DNA from: Blepharisma japonicum
Taxonomy: Eukaryota; Ciliophora; Heterotrichea; Heterotrichida; Blepharismidae
NCBI GenBank assembly: GCA_949751835.1
Contig: CATKHK010000101.1
Location: 1-64,000 of the forward strand
Length of the DNA: 64,000 nucleotides
Direction of reading: 5' to 3'
The notes under the pieces were generated by a model, which worked only from the letters and a program-made list of their open reading frames with translations, had not been told where the DNA came from and did not search any database. Position numbers and translations under genes: made by a program. This document shows, one piece after another, positions 55,901-64,000 of this stretch. Position 1 is the first letter of the stretch. The number at the start of each line of letters is the position of its first letter.

Positions 55901-56554
55901 TTTTGATGCATCTGGCTTCCTTTCTGCGTCTAAGTAGCAGTTAGCTAAGGCCTGCATAAATCTGATTCTTCAGGCTGTGTCTTGGTCGTCTATTTCTTCT
56001 AATAGTGCACTCATTTTTTCAAAGGCGTCAATAAAATTCTTTGAAATCCCAGTGAGCAGCATTGGTCTGAGAATTTTTCAAGCTGACACCGAAATATTGT
56101 AAACTAAAAACTGGTATTTTGGCTTGTTTTCTGGCCTTATCACAATTTCTATAGCTTTTAAGACAAAGGAGTATGCAAGCTTCGCTTGATCGACTGCGTC
56201 CTGGCCTTTTAAAGACTGAGTTTGAATTTTGAAGCTTTGAATTTCTGCAAATGCAAGTAACGCCCGGACATAAAATTGATCCTGCATTCCTGAATATTGA
56301 AAATAGATGTTTAAATACCTTTCGACTACTTCATTGCGGTTTTCTATCATCATTCCAACTTCGCTGAATAAAACAATAAGCTGCAAAGAAAATTTTTGTG
56401 GAATTACTCTTGTATTTGATCTTAAAAGTAAATCTGCTTCATCAAAAGTTGCTCTTGCTTGGTCTGGATATGTTTGGTCGCTTTCCCTATTATTCCAGAA
56501 GTACTTAATAGTTTCAATAAGTGCCCGGATCTTATATTCTTCAGCACTAGCCAT
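49973..56554 (-). CDS. CFAP46-like ciliary protein with TPR array and CHAT-like C-terminus
   Basis: 2193 residues in one exon of 6.6 kb, at least four UGA-Trp codons. CFAP46 belongs to the C1d projection of the axonemal central pair and is needed for ciliary beating. Most of the length is helical-hairpin repeat: TPR-like pairs run from residue 1 to about 1800 (for example AEEYKIRALIETIKYFWNN, RARIWIEYSQAELLVKDNSE, AESVLKPSQSAKAVGLLANI). A Pro/Lys linker (KKKAPPPPKGK) leads to a C-terminal alpha/beta domain: LYLCIDHRFINLPWETLPFL, IISRDFSLITL, then CASVVNNTWPILSKNAVEF and VGGAMFRYRHD. Those words resemble both the CFAP46 C-terminus and CHAT (caspase-like) domains. The orthology call rests on memory of the family, not on an alignment. 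Confidence 0.72.
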
Positions 56555-56868
56555 TTTATAAAGAGCCCTGGTTTTATCAACTTTTATTTAACTTTTCATC
56601 ATTTTCAAAGAGAAATAAATGCCCTAAAATTTTAAATAAATAAGCATGGCTGTCCATACTTCTTAATCTGACCAATTCTTAATATTCTGATTATTTATTC
56701 AGACCCGATAAGGTTCTGAATTGAAAATTTTAGCCTTAGGTTAAAGAATTCTGATAAGTACATCATGAGCCGGCCCAATGATAAAAATCTTATACATTTA
56801 TAAAATTCGCCATATCAGAAGATTGGATATTTGAGTATTTTTTAGAATTAATACAACATTAATTCAAT
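56555..56868. other. divergent spacer
   Basis: 314 nt between the CFAP46-like gene and the AT-hook gene; AT-rich, nothing recognised. Confidence 0.45.
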
Positions 56869-57633
56869 ATGAAGCACGAAAATAATGATGACAGAGAGAC
56901 ACAAAACTCTATAAATCAGCAGCAAGATCAGAACGCGGATTATAAGAGTTTAATAATTCCTGATAATATTTGGGTCGCCTGGCCAAATTATTCTTCTATG
57001 GATCCTAATTCAAATTTATTCGCCCTTAATCAGAACTATATTCCTAGCTCAGAAAAAGAGCCCCAAGCGGCTGCTGGAAGTCAAGGAGGTAAGAAAAAGC
57101 GAGGGAGAAGGCCATTACGTCCTTTTGATCCAATTAAGAAAAAGACTGAAGAAAAAGATAAGTACTGACTTCGATCATTTAGAAGCTATATGAAATTTAA
57201 TTATCCAAACATTGAATCTGCACTGACTGATGAAGAAAAAGAATTTTGGCTTGACCATTTAGGAGGGAATGGTAAGCCTGATAAGGGGAATCGATTTTTA
57301 TCATACGGCAAAAAGTATAAGGACTATCTTTTTTCTCATCAAACTTTTGTTGAGCAATTTCAGAACTGATTCAGCAACTATGGCCAATGCGAACTGGTAA
57401 AAAAGTGTAAGCCTGACACTGATTTGTGGTTCGTATACTATGATTATGCGTCGAAAGAACTTTATAATTACACCCCACAAAAGGAAAAAACGCCAGAGCA
57501 GCAATTAAGTGAAGTTGAAAATATTGAGAAAACCCAAGAGCAAATTCTGGAAGAAATGATGCGGTTTTATATGTCAATGGGATGGGCCTATGCAAATTTT
57601 CCATTAGAAAACCAAAATAAAAAAATGTTGTAA
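56869..57633 (+). CDS. AT-hook protein, unknown
   Basis: 254 residues. Residues 75-87 are GKKKRGRRPLRPF, an AT-hook-like core (R-G-R-R-P in place of R-G-R-P) that would bind the minor groove of AT-rich DNA or act as a nuclear localisation signal. After UGA-Trp (KYWLRSF) comes a folded-looking domain of about 110 residues rich in aromatics (FRSYMKFNYPNIESAL, EFWLDHLGG, FVEQFQNWFSNYG, LWFVYYDYAS), then a Gln/Glu-rich helix. I do not know this domain. A nuclear protein is the best guess. Confidence 0.7.
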
Positions 57634-58519
57634 TAGGATTTTGCGACTTTAAGTTAAAATATTCTAGAAAAATTATTCAGCTAAATTAATACAGAAATAC
57701 TAAATAAATTATTTCCCTTAAGCTGTAATTGTAATGTGTTCTGATCTCATTCTTTCGTTATTGAATTTTAGCCTTTATTAAACGCAATTTAAATATGGCA
57801 CCAGCTAGAAGATTTTTATTTGTTAAAGCAAATCACTTTATTCCAATATGGTAATAAAATTGGCTAATTTCATTAATATTAAAAAGCTTGATCTATATTT
57901 ATAATTGTGAGTATAGTGCCCTAATAAAAGATTTAGAATAAAAATAGATTATGATTAAGAACAAATAATTTCGTCATCAGAAAAAATTATTATATTTTAA
58001 AACAATTAAAATCGTTTACAGAAGCGATAAATAATATCATGTTTAATTGCCATAACTTTAAAGGTCAAATCTTGATAAAATCTGAATTTAAAAATATTGA
58101 TATTAGATTACTTGATTGATTTATTTCAAAATGCACGAAAAAGTATTTTGTAATGAAGTTTGCTGATTATTTCACAGAAAATGTTTGATTGCTATTTCAA
58201 TATCGAAAAAATATTTTATTCTTCTAATTACATTTCAGCTTATAGTTTATTAACCAATTTAAACAAAACCTTTATATCAATTATCTAATTTATTAATTTA
58301 TTATTTTAAGAAATTTATTAAAACAAATTTTATTTTATTTTATTAAATTCAAAATAAATTTATGGAGATCAAATTGAATTTCATATTATGTCAAATTACG
58401 TTTTGAATGATTTTTAAAGAAAACCTGAAAGAATTAGATTTTATTATTTTCGATTCATATTTTTTACCCTCCCAGCTAGTGTTTGTGGCAATAAACATAA
58501 TCCATTCTTTATAATAATT
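57634..58519. other. 886-nt AT-rich spacer upstream of 14-3-3
   Basis: No open frame of note. Very AT-rich, with long A/T runs before 58400; it must contain the promoter of the 14-3-3 gene. Confidence 0.45.
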
Positions 58520-59266
58520 ATGGGGAAAATTGATGATCTCTCAAGCCTCTCTAAGGGTGAACTTCTTCAGCTAGCAAAACTTGCTGAGCATGCAGAGCGC
58601 TACGAAGAAATGGTTGAATTCATCAGAGCCTATGTCCAAAAAGACCGATCAGCGCTGTCGACTGAAGACAGAAACCTCCTTTCAGCTGCCTACAAGAATC
58701 TCGTAGGAAATAGAAGAACTTCATGGAGAATCCTGAACTCCATTGAACAAAAAGAAACCAAACGTGGAAATGACGAAAACAAGCAAAGAGCTGCAGACTA
58801 TAAGTTGAGAGTCGAAAATGAGTTAAGAAGCTTCTGCAGAGAAATTCTGAGATTAATCGACACTGATTTGATCCCACAAGCAGCAGATGATGAAAGCAGA
58901 GTTTTTTACCTAAAAATGAAGGGAGATTATTATAGGTACATCTGCGAATTCACTCTTGGACAAGCCAGAGATGAAAGCTCAAAGAACGCCTTGGAGTGCT
59001 ACCAGCAAGCATTGACCCTCGCAGAGACAGGCTTAGATCCTACTCATCCTACCAAGCTTGGGCTTGCTTTGAACTTCTCAGTCTTCAAGTACGAAATTTT
59101 GCAAAACCCTAGTGAAGCTTGTGCAATGGCCAAACAAGCTTTTGATGACGCAATTCCTAGCTTAGACTCTTTAACTGATGAAGCTGCTTATAAGGACGCA
59201 ACAATGATTCTTCAACTTTTGAGAGATAATTTGACTCTTTGGCAATCAGAAGAAGCCGAAAGCTAA
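58520..59266 (+). CDS. 14-3-3 protein
   Basis: 248 residues, full length. Binds phosphoserine/threonine motifs in many signalling partners as a dimer. Signature RNLLSAAYKNLVGNRRTSWR (about 46-65) is nearly canonical; the phosphate-binding basic residues are present (K/R in helix C, and the R-Y of DYYRYICEF). The second signature region NPSEACAMAKQAFDDAI leads to YKDATMILQLLRDNLTLW at the end. The codons are GC-richer than the neighbours and both Trp codons are UGG, as expected for a highly expressed gene. No intron needed. Confidence 0.98.
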   Translation: MGKIDDLSSLSKGELLQLAKLAEHAERYEEMVEFIRAYVQKDRSALSTEDRNLLSAAYKNLVGNRRTSWRILNSIEQKETKRGNDENKQRAADYKLRVENELRSFCREILRLIDTDLIPQAADDESRVFYLKMKGDYYRYICEFTLGQARDESSKNALECYQQALTLAETGLDPTHPTKLGLALNFSVFKYEILQNPSEACAMAKQAFDDAIPSLDSLTDEAAYKDATMILQLLRDNLTLWQSEEAES

Positions 59267-59514
59267 AATTAACTCTTTAAATTCATTTAAGATCTTTCTA
59301 TCAGCATATAATAAGCTCAATTATCTATTTTGTAGAGTCGCCTCTACGAAGCTTCTGATCATTAAAATTTAAATTATGCAAAGTTCTTATATGAAATATC
59401 TCTCCTTAAAGCTTATTGCTTATATAATTATTACCTAATTTATTGATAAATTTTATATGCGCCAATAGCTTATCTAGTTATTTTATTTATTTTGTAGTAA
59501 AAATTATTTTAGGC

Positions 59515-60537
59515 TTAATTAAATATCGCTTTCATCATCTCTTGCTTTTTCTTTAAATGCCCTAAATACAGCATAGCTCCAGCAAAAGACAAAACCAGAA
59601 AGCAAAAATTAACGATTCCAAACAGTCCTGCAAACTTAAAATTCATCTTTAACTCTTCACCAAAGTCTTCAATCTCTACATCATACCCAGCTTCTTGCAA
59701 ATTTGCATTTATTTGAGGCCAACTATCTTCAAGATATTTCATAACAAGTGATGACAGTAGAATTGATCCTATTCCAGCTACAAGAATCATAATCGAAATA
59801 AATCCTAAAGTTGTAGCGAACCAAATAATCATGGTTTGCCTTGAATGTGTAGCTGCATAGTACCCTAAAATTCCTAGCCCCATCATGCTGAAGCCAATAA
59901 ACACAAAAATAAAATTCGTCCAGCTTGGTAGCTGTGTATAATTAGAATGCTGGGCTGAGTAAAAACTCACAGCGATTAAGGCGCTCCCTAAAATGCTTAA
60001 AATTAAGCTAGTCACTGGGAAAAGGCTTTCTCTGATTTTTTTCCTAATCAAATTTCATATATTCGCTTCAGCACTTATCATGATCATATTGACTGCAAAT
60101 GAAAAAGCTATGAGGGACTGGATTTCTGACTCTGCATGCCTTTTAAATCCTGCCATGCTATAGCCTTGAGCTGAATTCCTTAAGCTTTCCCAGTTTCGGT
60201 CAATAAAATCTTGAATATCATTTAGCATTAACCATGCGCCAAGTGCAAAAACACTAATAAAGATAATTAAAATAATTGATGAGTAAAAAGTAAACAGCAG
60301 AACTTTTGAGCTTTTAATCATGTTGCCAACAATAGCAATAATTCCTAGCATCGACACAATTCCTCCCATTCCCATTAAAGCTTTGTCAGCAATCAAGATT
60401 TCTACCCCAAATTTATTGGCTTGATAACCTAGTGTCATAATAATAGGCCCGAGTGCTATAAGTGTTGCGCTGCAAACACCAAGAATTCACCTTGTAAATG
60501 TATGAGGATTCTTTTTCGCTTTTTCTTGAATTTGCAT
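59515..60537 (-). CDS. eight-TM protein made of two four-TM modules
   Basis: 340 residues. Two modules of about 165 residues, each with four hydrophobic helices and a polar loop before the last. Module 1: ILGVCSATLIALGPIIM, MGGIVSMLGIIAIVGNM, LLFTFYSSIILIIFISVFAL and LIAFSFAVNMIMI, loop DIQDFIDRNWESLRNSAQGY. Module 2: TSLILSILGSALIAVSFYS, FIFVFIGFSMMGLGILGYYA, TTLGFISIMILVAGIGSIL and FGIVNFCFLVLSFAGAM, loop VMKYLEDSWPQINANLQEAG. The loops align (D/E-x2-W-x2-(L/I)-(R/N)). The layout is tetraspanin-like but without the CCG motif. UGA-Trp codons: TRWILG and ANIWNLI. Function unknown. Confidence 0.75.
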
Positions 60538-60623
60538 TTTATTTCATATATTCCTTAATTTAAATTCTCTGAATAAAGTTCTCAACTTATAGTTTTGCTT
60601 AATAAAAATAACGATTACTAAAA

Positions 60624-61046
60624 ATGAAAACTCTGGGTTTTATTAGTGTCCTTATTTTTTATATTTCTTATGCAGTTTCAAGGTCTTTAAAATCAAATGA
60701 TCATATTTTAAACCAAAACTTTTTGCAGACAAATGGGTACAATTCAGATGGAGTTATTATTTATTCGGAAGATGTATTGGAAAACTCTGTGGATGGAAAT
60801 GATAGTGATGAAAGCGTGGATACTGATGGGTTAACGCTAGAGGAGCTAGAAGATACTGACCTGCAAGATTATTATGAAGATTTGGACGATTCAGACGAAA
60901 TGTACTATAGCGAGGATCAAGCAGAAGCGGAAAGTGATTCTGAAGATGGTTACGAGGATTATTCTAACTATATAGTGACCTCAGCTGAAGTAGCTGAGGA
61001 TGAAGAAAGTCAAGAAGAAAATGAAAGTGAAAATAGCACAGAATAA
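60624..61046 (+). CDS. secreted highly acidic protein
   Basis: 140 residues. Signal peptide (KTLGFISVLIFYISYAVS), then a mature chain dominated by Asp, Glu and Ser (EELEDTDLQDYYEDLDDSDE, AEDEESQEENESENSTE). Such chains bind calcium with low affinity in ER lumen or secretory granules (for example extrusome matrices). No domain. It diverges from the eight-TM gene with 86 nt between start codons. Confidence 0.7.
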   Translation: MKTLGFISVLIFYISYAVSRSLKSNDHILNQNFLQTNGYNSDGVIIYSEDVLENSVDGNDSDESVDTDGLTLEELEDTDLQDYYEDLDDSDEMYYSEDQAEAESDSEDGYEDYSNYIVTSAEVAEDEESQEENESENSTE

Positions 61047-61188
61047 AGAATTAAAAGCTCAAAAGCCCACTTTTTGAATTAGATAAATTAAAATATTCAT
61101 AATACTTATTTTTATACAAAAAATTTATTTTTAAAATCTTTTATAAATCTAATTCACAATGAAGTAATGTTAATTCAGAAGTACATCA

Positions 61189-62874
61189 ATGGATAGAGGA
61201 ACAAGAACTCCATCGACACGGGGTGTATCTCCATCAACTATTTTCAACTGCACTGAAGTATTGATTCAAGATCCTGACAGAGATCTAACCCCTAACTTAC
61301 CTTTACTTCACAAAAGAATAAATTCGAGTTTTGCAGTTTCTCAAAACACAAGCCTTAATTCATTTTCAAAAGAAAATAAAAAACCACCGAGATCTAGCTC
61401 TTCAAAAGGGTTTTTGAGAAGAAACTATAGTTCATTAAATAAAACATCTGCTGAAATAGAGCCATCAAGCCATCTTATAGATACTATAGAAAATATTAAA
61501 AATAAGGTCGAAAAGTCTTTTGCAAATAGCACATTTCAACAAAACGGAGATATCTCTGGATTTATTCATAATATTAAAGATCTCGAAGGACTAAAACACA
61601 TAAGAAGCTATATAAATGAAATTGGAAAAGAAGTTGTATTAAAAAAACAACGCTATAACGAAATCCATGGAGAAGTCATAGAACGACAAGAAAAATTAAA
61701 AAAACTTGAAGAAACCTTAACTTTATTAGAAAAAGAAGAAAATGATACAAATAATTTGCTGGAAGTCTATAACTTTCGAAGAGATGAATACCGCGATTTT
61801 CAGCAAGGCTTAAATAATGAAGTTTATTACCAAGAAACCCTAAAATATATGATTGCCTGCAGACAGGAAAATTCCAAAGCGATGTCTTATCCTTTAAATA
61901 CAGATAATTTAAAACTAAAACAAATAAGTCAGAAGATCAAAAAAACTGGAAAAGAAATAGTGAAATATGTATCGAAATTTGGAGAAATAAAGAAACAAAT
62001 TGAAGCAATAACTGGGGAAACTGAAAAAGAAAGAAAAGAAATGGAAAAGAAAGTTCAGTCTGAACTTAAAGTCTATGAAGACTATCAAAAAATAAAAAAA
62101 TGCATATCTCTTGAGCATGATAGAAATGTCACAATAGAGAGGCAGCAAAATAATGCAGTTCAATTATTGAAATTTGAAAGAAAAATAGGAGAATTGAAAG
62201 AAGAGCACATAATACAAGATGAAGCTATGAAGCTAGAAAAAAGCCAAGAAATCCTAGAGAAAAAGTTAATAGCAATTCAAAGGGTTGCGAATATTGCAAC
62301 AGTCCAAGATATGGTTCCTTATTATCAATATCTTTTAGAAAAAAATAAAAACTTAAAAGCCACAGTTGAGCAGCTCCAAACACAAATCGATAATCTAACG
62401 CAAGAAAAAGAAGAATTGGTAAAGGAAGCTGATTTTTGGAAATTTCAAGATGACTCATACTTTAAACTCAGCATTCAAGAAGCGGATATAGCTAATGAAG
62501 AATTGGAAAAGAAAATAGAAGAAATAATACGGAGTGAAAACAATCTGCATAAACTTCAAGAACTTGTAAACGCTTCTATTAACGTTCTTAGTCGAGTAGT
62601 TTTCCAATTATCTGATAATGAAAGTTCTGCAATTGAAGTAAGCGAAAAAAAACTGAGCAGAGCTTTGGCTTATGCATCAACCAGGCTGGATCAAATGATG
62701 GAAGTTCTTCAAAATCATCAAAGCGTGTTTTACATTGAAAGTATTAATACCGGGATGGAGTTTGGATCTGCTCCATCATTCTTGAGATTAAATAATAGCA
62801 GGCAGGCTAGAGGTGAAAACAATGAGCGTTTAGGTTTTTCTTATGAGAAAGAAGAGACAGCGAAAAAGAATTAA
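61189..62874 (+). CDS. coiled-coil protein, outer-dynein-arm-docking-like
   Basis: 561 residues with no UGA codon. Residues 1-90 are a Ser/Thr/Pro-rich leader; from about 95 to 500 it is almost unbroken coiled coil (RYNEIHGEVIERQEKLKKLE, ELKEEHIIQDEAMKLEKSQE, VEQLQTQIDNLTQEKEELVK). A block near residue 365, IATVQDMVPYYQYLLEKNKN, resembles the conserved segment of ODAD/CCDC151-CCDC63 docking proteins (a short globular break between coils followed by coil), and the position in the chain fits. If right, it anchors outer dynein arms to doublet microtubules. Other coiled-coil families cannot be excluded. Confidence 0.6.
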   Translation: MDRGTRTPSTRGVSPSTIFNCTEVLIQDPDRDLTPNLPLLHKRINSSFAVSQNTSLNSFSKENKKPPRSSSSKGFLRRNYSSLNKTSAEIEPSSHLIDTIENIKNKVEKSFANSTFQQNGDISGFIHNIKDLEGLKHIRSYINEIGKEVVLKKQRYNEIHGEVIERQEKLKKLEETLTLLEKEENDTNNLLEVYNFRRDEYRDFQQGLNNEVYYQETLKYMIACRQENSKAMSYPLNTDNLKLKQISQKIKKTGKEIVKYVSKFGEIKKQIEAITGETEKERKEMEKKVQSELKVYEDYQKIKKCISLEHDRNVTIERQQNNAVQLLKFERKIGELKEEHIIQDEAMKLEKSQEILEKKLIAIQRVANIATVQDMVPYYQYLLEKNKNLKATVEQLQTQIDNLTQEKEELVKEADFWKFQDDSYFKLSIQEADIANEELEKKIEEIIRSENNLHKLQELVNASINVLSRVVFQLSDNESSAIEVSEKKLSRALAYASTRLDQMMEVLQNHQSVFYIESINTGMEFGSAPSFLRLNNSRQARGENNERLGFSYEKEETAKKN

Positions 62875-63087
62875 ATTTTTAAGAAGTTGTAATTTATCAT
62901 TGATTTGAATAATTTATATAGAAAATATTTTCTCCTAGCTCTAGCTTATATGTGTATTATAATTGTAAAAATAAAATAGTAAGAGTATATAATTTAAAGC
63001 AAAGCTTCGGAAATTTATTTCTATATGCTACTATTTAATTATTAAATAGAACTATATTCAAATTAATTAAAATTAATCTTTCCAAAC

Positions 63088-63786
63088 TTAAGAATTTCGT
63101 GATTTCGCACGCTTGCTTAATACTTTCTTAATCATATGCGACAGTCCATTAACAGATGCATCAATATGATTAAAATCAGTATAAAGGAACTCCCAATTTC
63201 CTCTATTTTCTTTTGCTGTCCTCAAAACGCCCACAGACGTATATCCCAGCATAATAAATGCATTTTTAAACCTCGTAAGAGTATCTGCGTGGAAATCTTT
63301 TCCCATCTTGACTTTCAGCAAGTCAAATAGCTCAGTAATATCCATAGAATTCGGATACTTATATGGTGGGCCTTCACTAATCTCAGTTGAAGTAAAATGC
63401 AAATAATTTTCAGCAGGGTCTTCTTCCTTTAAATCCAAAGCCAGCATATTATCAACATCACTTATTGTCAGGTTTTCGAACTTCAGATCGGTAAAATCTT
63501 CTGCGCATATTTTATTATTTATGTCTCATTTGTTTACATCATCCTGGGTAAAGCAATATGTGTGCCTATTCGCTGAATTTATTGAAGAAAATCTTCTAAC
63601 ACAGTTAGAGAATGGTTTATTACAGGGAATCGCATTGCAATTATCAAGCTTTGTATGCTTTACAACTCGAAGGGAGCTTTTTCCAGCTTCGAAAGTCATA
63701 TAGCATCGTGGACACCAAGCTTTCATCCTTCCAGGAGTTGTTTCAGCCTTTTTTGGCTCTTCTTTTCTATTTGGGCTGGATTCCAT
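63088..63786 (-). CDS. Cys/His-rich protein, unknown
   Basis: 232 residues. Residues 25-79 hold a cluster of Cys/His (CPRCYMTF, VVKHTKLDNCNAIPCNKPF, CVRRFSSINSANRHTYC) that could ligate one or two zincs; the spacing does not fit a family I know. UGA-Trp (NKWDINN) joins it to a helical C-terminal domain (ITELFDLLKVKMGKDFHADT, LTRFKNAFIMLGYTSVGV) and a basic tail (KKVLSKRAKSRNS). Only the metal-binding guess is supported by sequence. Confidence 0.7.
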
Positions 63787-64000
63787 TTTATTTGAGTAAA
63801 CCCCTATTTCCTATTTTATCCTATTTTGGAAATACAAGAAAAATTCGGATTGGATTTGCTATAAAATATGATTAAAATTGCAAAATCAAAGTTTATAATT
63901 GATAATATTTTTTTATGATTCGTAAAAATTGAATTGATTTTTGTGCCCAACTTGTTGAATAAATTAAGCGTTATCAGAATAGATTGATCTTAATAATTAG

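Noticed and set aside
1-64000. Blepharisma code as in NCBI table 15 (UAG = Gln)
   Set aside because: UAG ends several genes at sensible places (MYB, both reductase fusions, Rictor, carrier), and readthrough would run into spacers.
1-64000. Bacterial origin or contamination
   Set aside because: Spliceosomal introns, BBS2, Rictor, 14-3-3, TRAPP and CFAP46-like genes are eukaryotic, and all share the UGA-Trp usage.
1-64000. tRNA, rRNA, CRISPR arrays, transposons, virus-like elements, telomeric repeats
   Set aside because: I looked in the spacers for each and found no cloverleaf-like segment, repeat array, transposase or terminal repeats. A covariance-model scan was not possible here.

Overview
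The window is nuclear DNA of a ciliate, and the best fit is the macronuclear genome of a heterotrich of the Blepharisma type. Three things in the sequence show this. First, in-frame UGA codons interrupt about two thirds of the genes at positions that read naturally as Trp (for example between RCC1 repeats, inside Rictor, and in the DHHC enzyme), while every gene ends in UAA or UAG. Second, the introns are exactly 15 nt long. Ten are certain; all begin GTA, end YAG and have A at position 10. Third, the genes are packed very tightly and separated by AT-rich spacers. All genes below were read with UGA = Trp, and ten introns were removed.

Layout. 1-6400 (mostly minus strand): a partial RING/RBR ligase, an importin-alpha-like ARM protein with a decayed second copy of its C-terminus, an RCC1-coiled-coil protein, a small unknown protein and an LRR protein. 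6700-12750 (plus): an ankyrin protein, a GPR180/TMEM145-like 7TM protein, an R2R3 MYB factor and two poorly characterised proteins. 12200-17910: a tandem duplication of about 2.8 kb carrying two intact genes for a DOMON-b561-cytochrome b5-flavin reductase fusion, plus a decayed copy of a zinc-finger gene. 18780-29380: Rictor (TORC2), a putative lipidated helical-repeat protein, TRAPPC6/Trs33, a DHHC palmitoyltransferase, an SLC25A38-like mitochondrial carrier and several unknowns. 29550-34330: an EF-hand/C2/membrane protein, BBS2, uridine kinase and PDE6D. 34400-42200: a coiled-coil protein, an MDR oxidoreductase, a metallophosphoesterase, an unknown, and two tandem peroxisomal-type acyl-CoA oxidases that share a promoter-proximal motif. 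43170-49760: two disordered/coiled-coil proteins, an MFS transporter, a secreted alpha-galactosidase and a small coiled-coil protein. 49970-64000: a 2193-residue CFAP46-like ciliary protein with a CHAT-like C-terminus, an AT-hook protein, 14-3-3, a double four-TM membrane protein, an acidic secreted protein, an outer-dynein-arm-docking-like coiled coil and a Cys/His-rich protein.

Themes. Several genes belong to cilium building and traffic (BBS2, PDE6D, CFAP46-like, ODAD-like, and possibly the EF-hand/C2 protein), as expected for a heavily ciliated cell. Others cover TOR signalling, vesicle tethering, lipid oxidation and redox transport. I saw no mobile element, virus-like element, CRISPR array, rRNA or tRNA. 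The most unusual items are the duplicated four-module transmembrane electron-transfer fusion, the 15-nt intron grammar, the shared motif upstream of both acyl-CoA oxidases, and a RING gene whose only plausible start position carries AUU instead of AUG. A caution applies to every gene model: a 15-nt intron keeps the reading frame, so an intron without an internal stop would be read through as five extra residues, and some models may contain such hidden introns.
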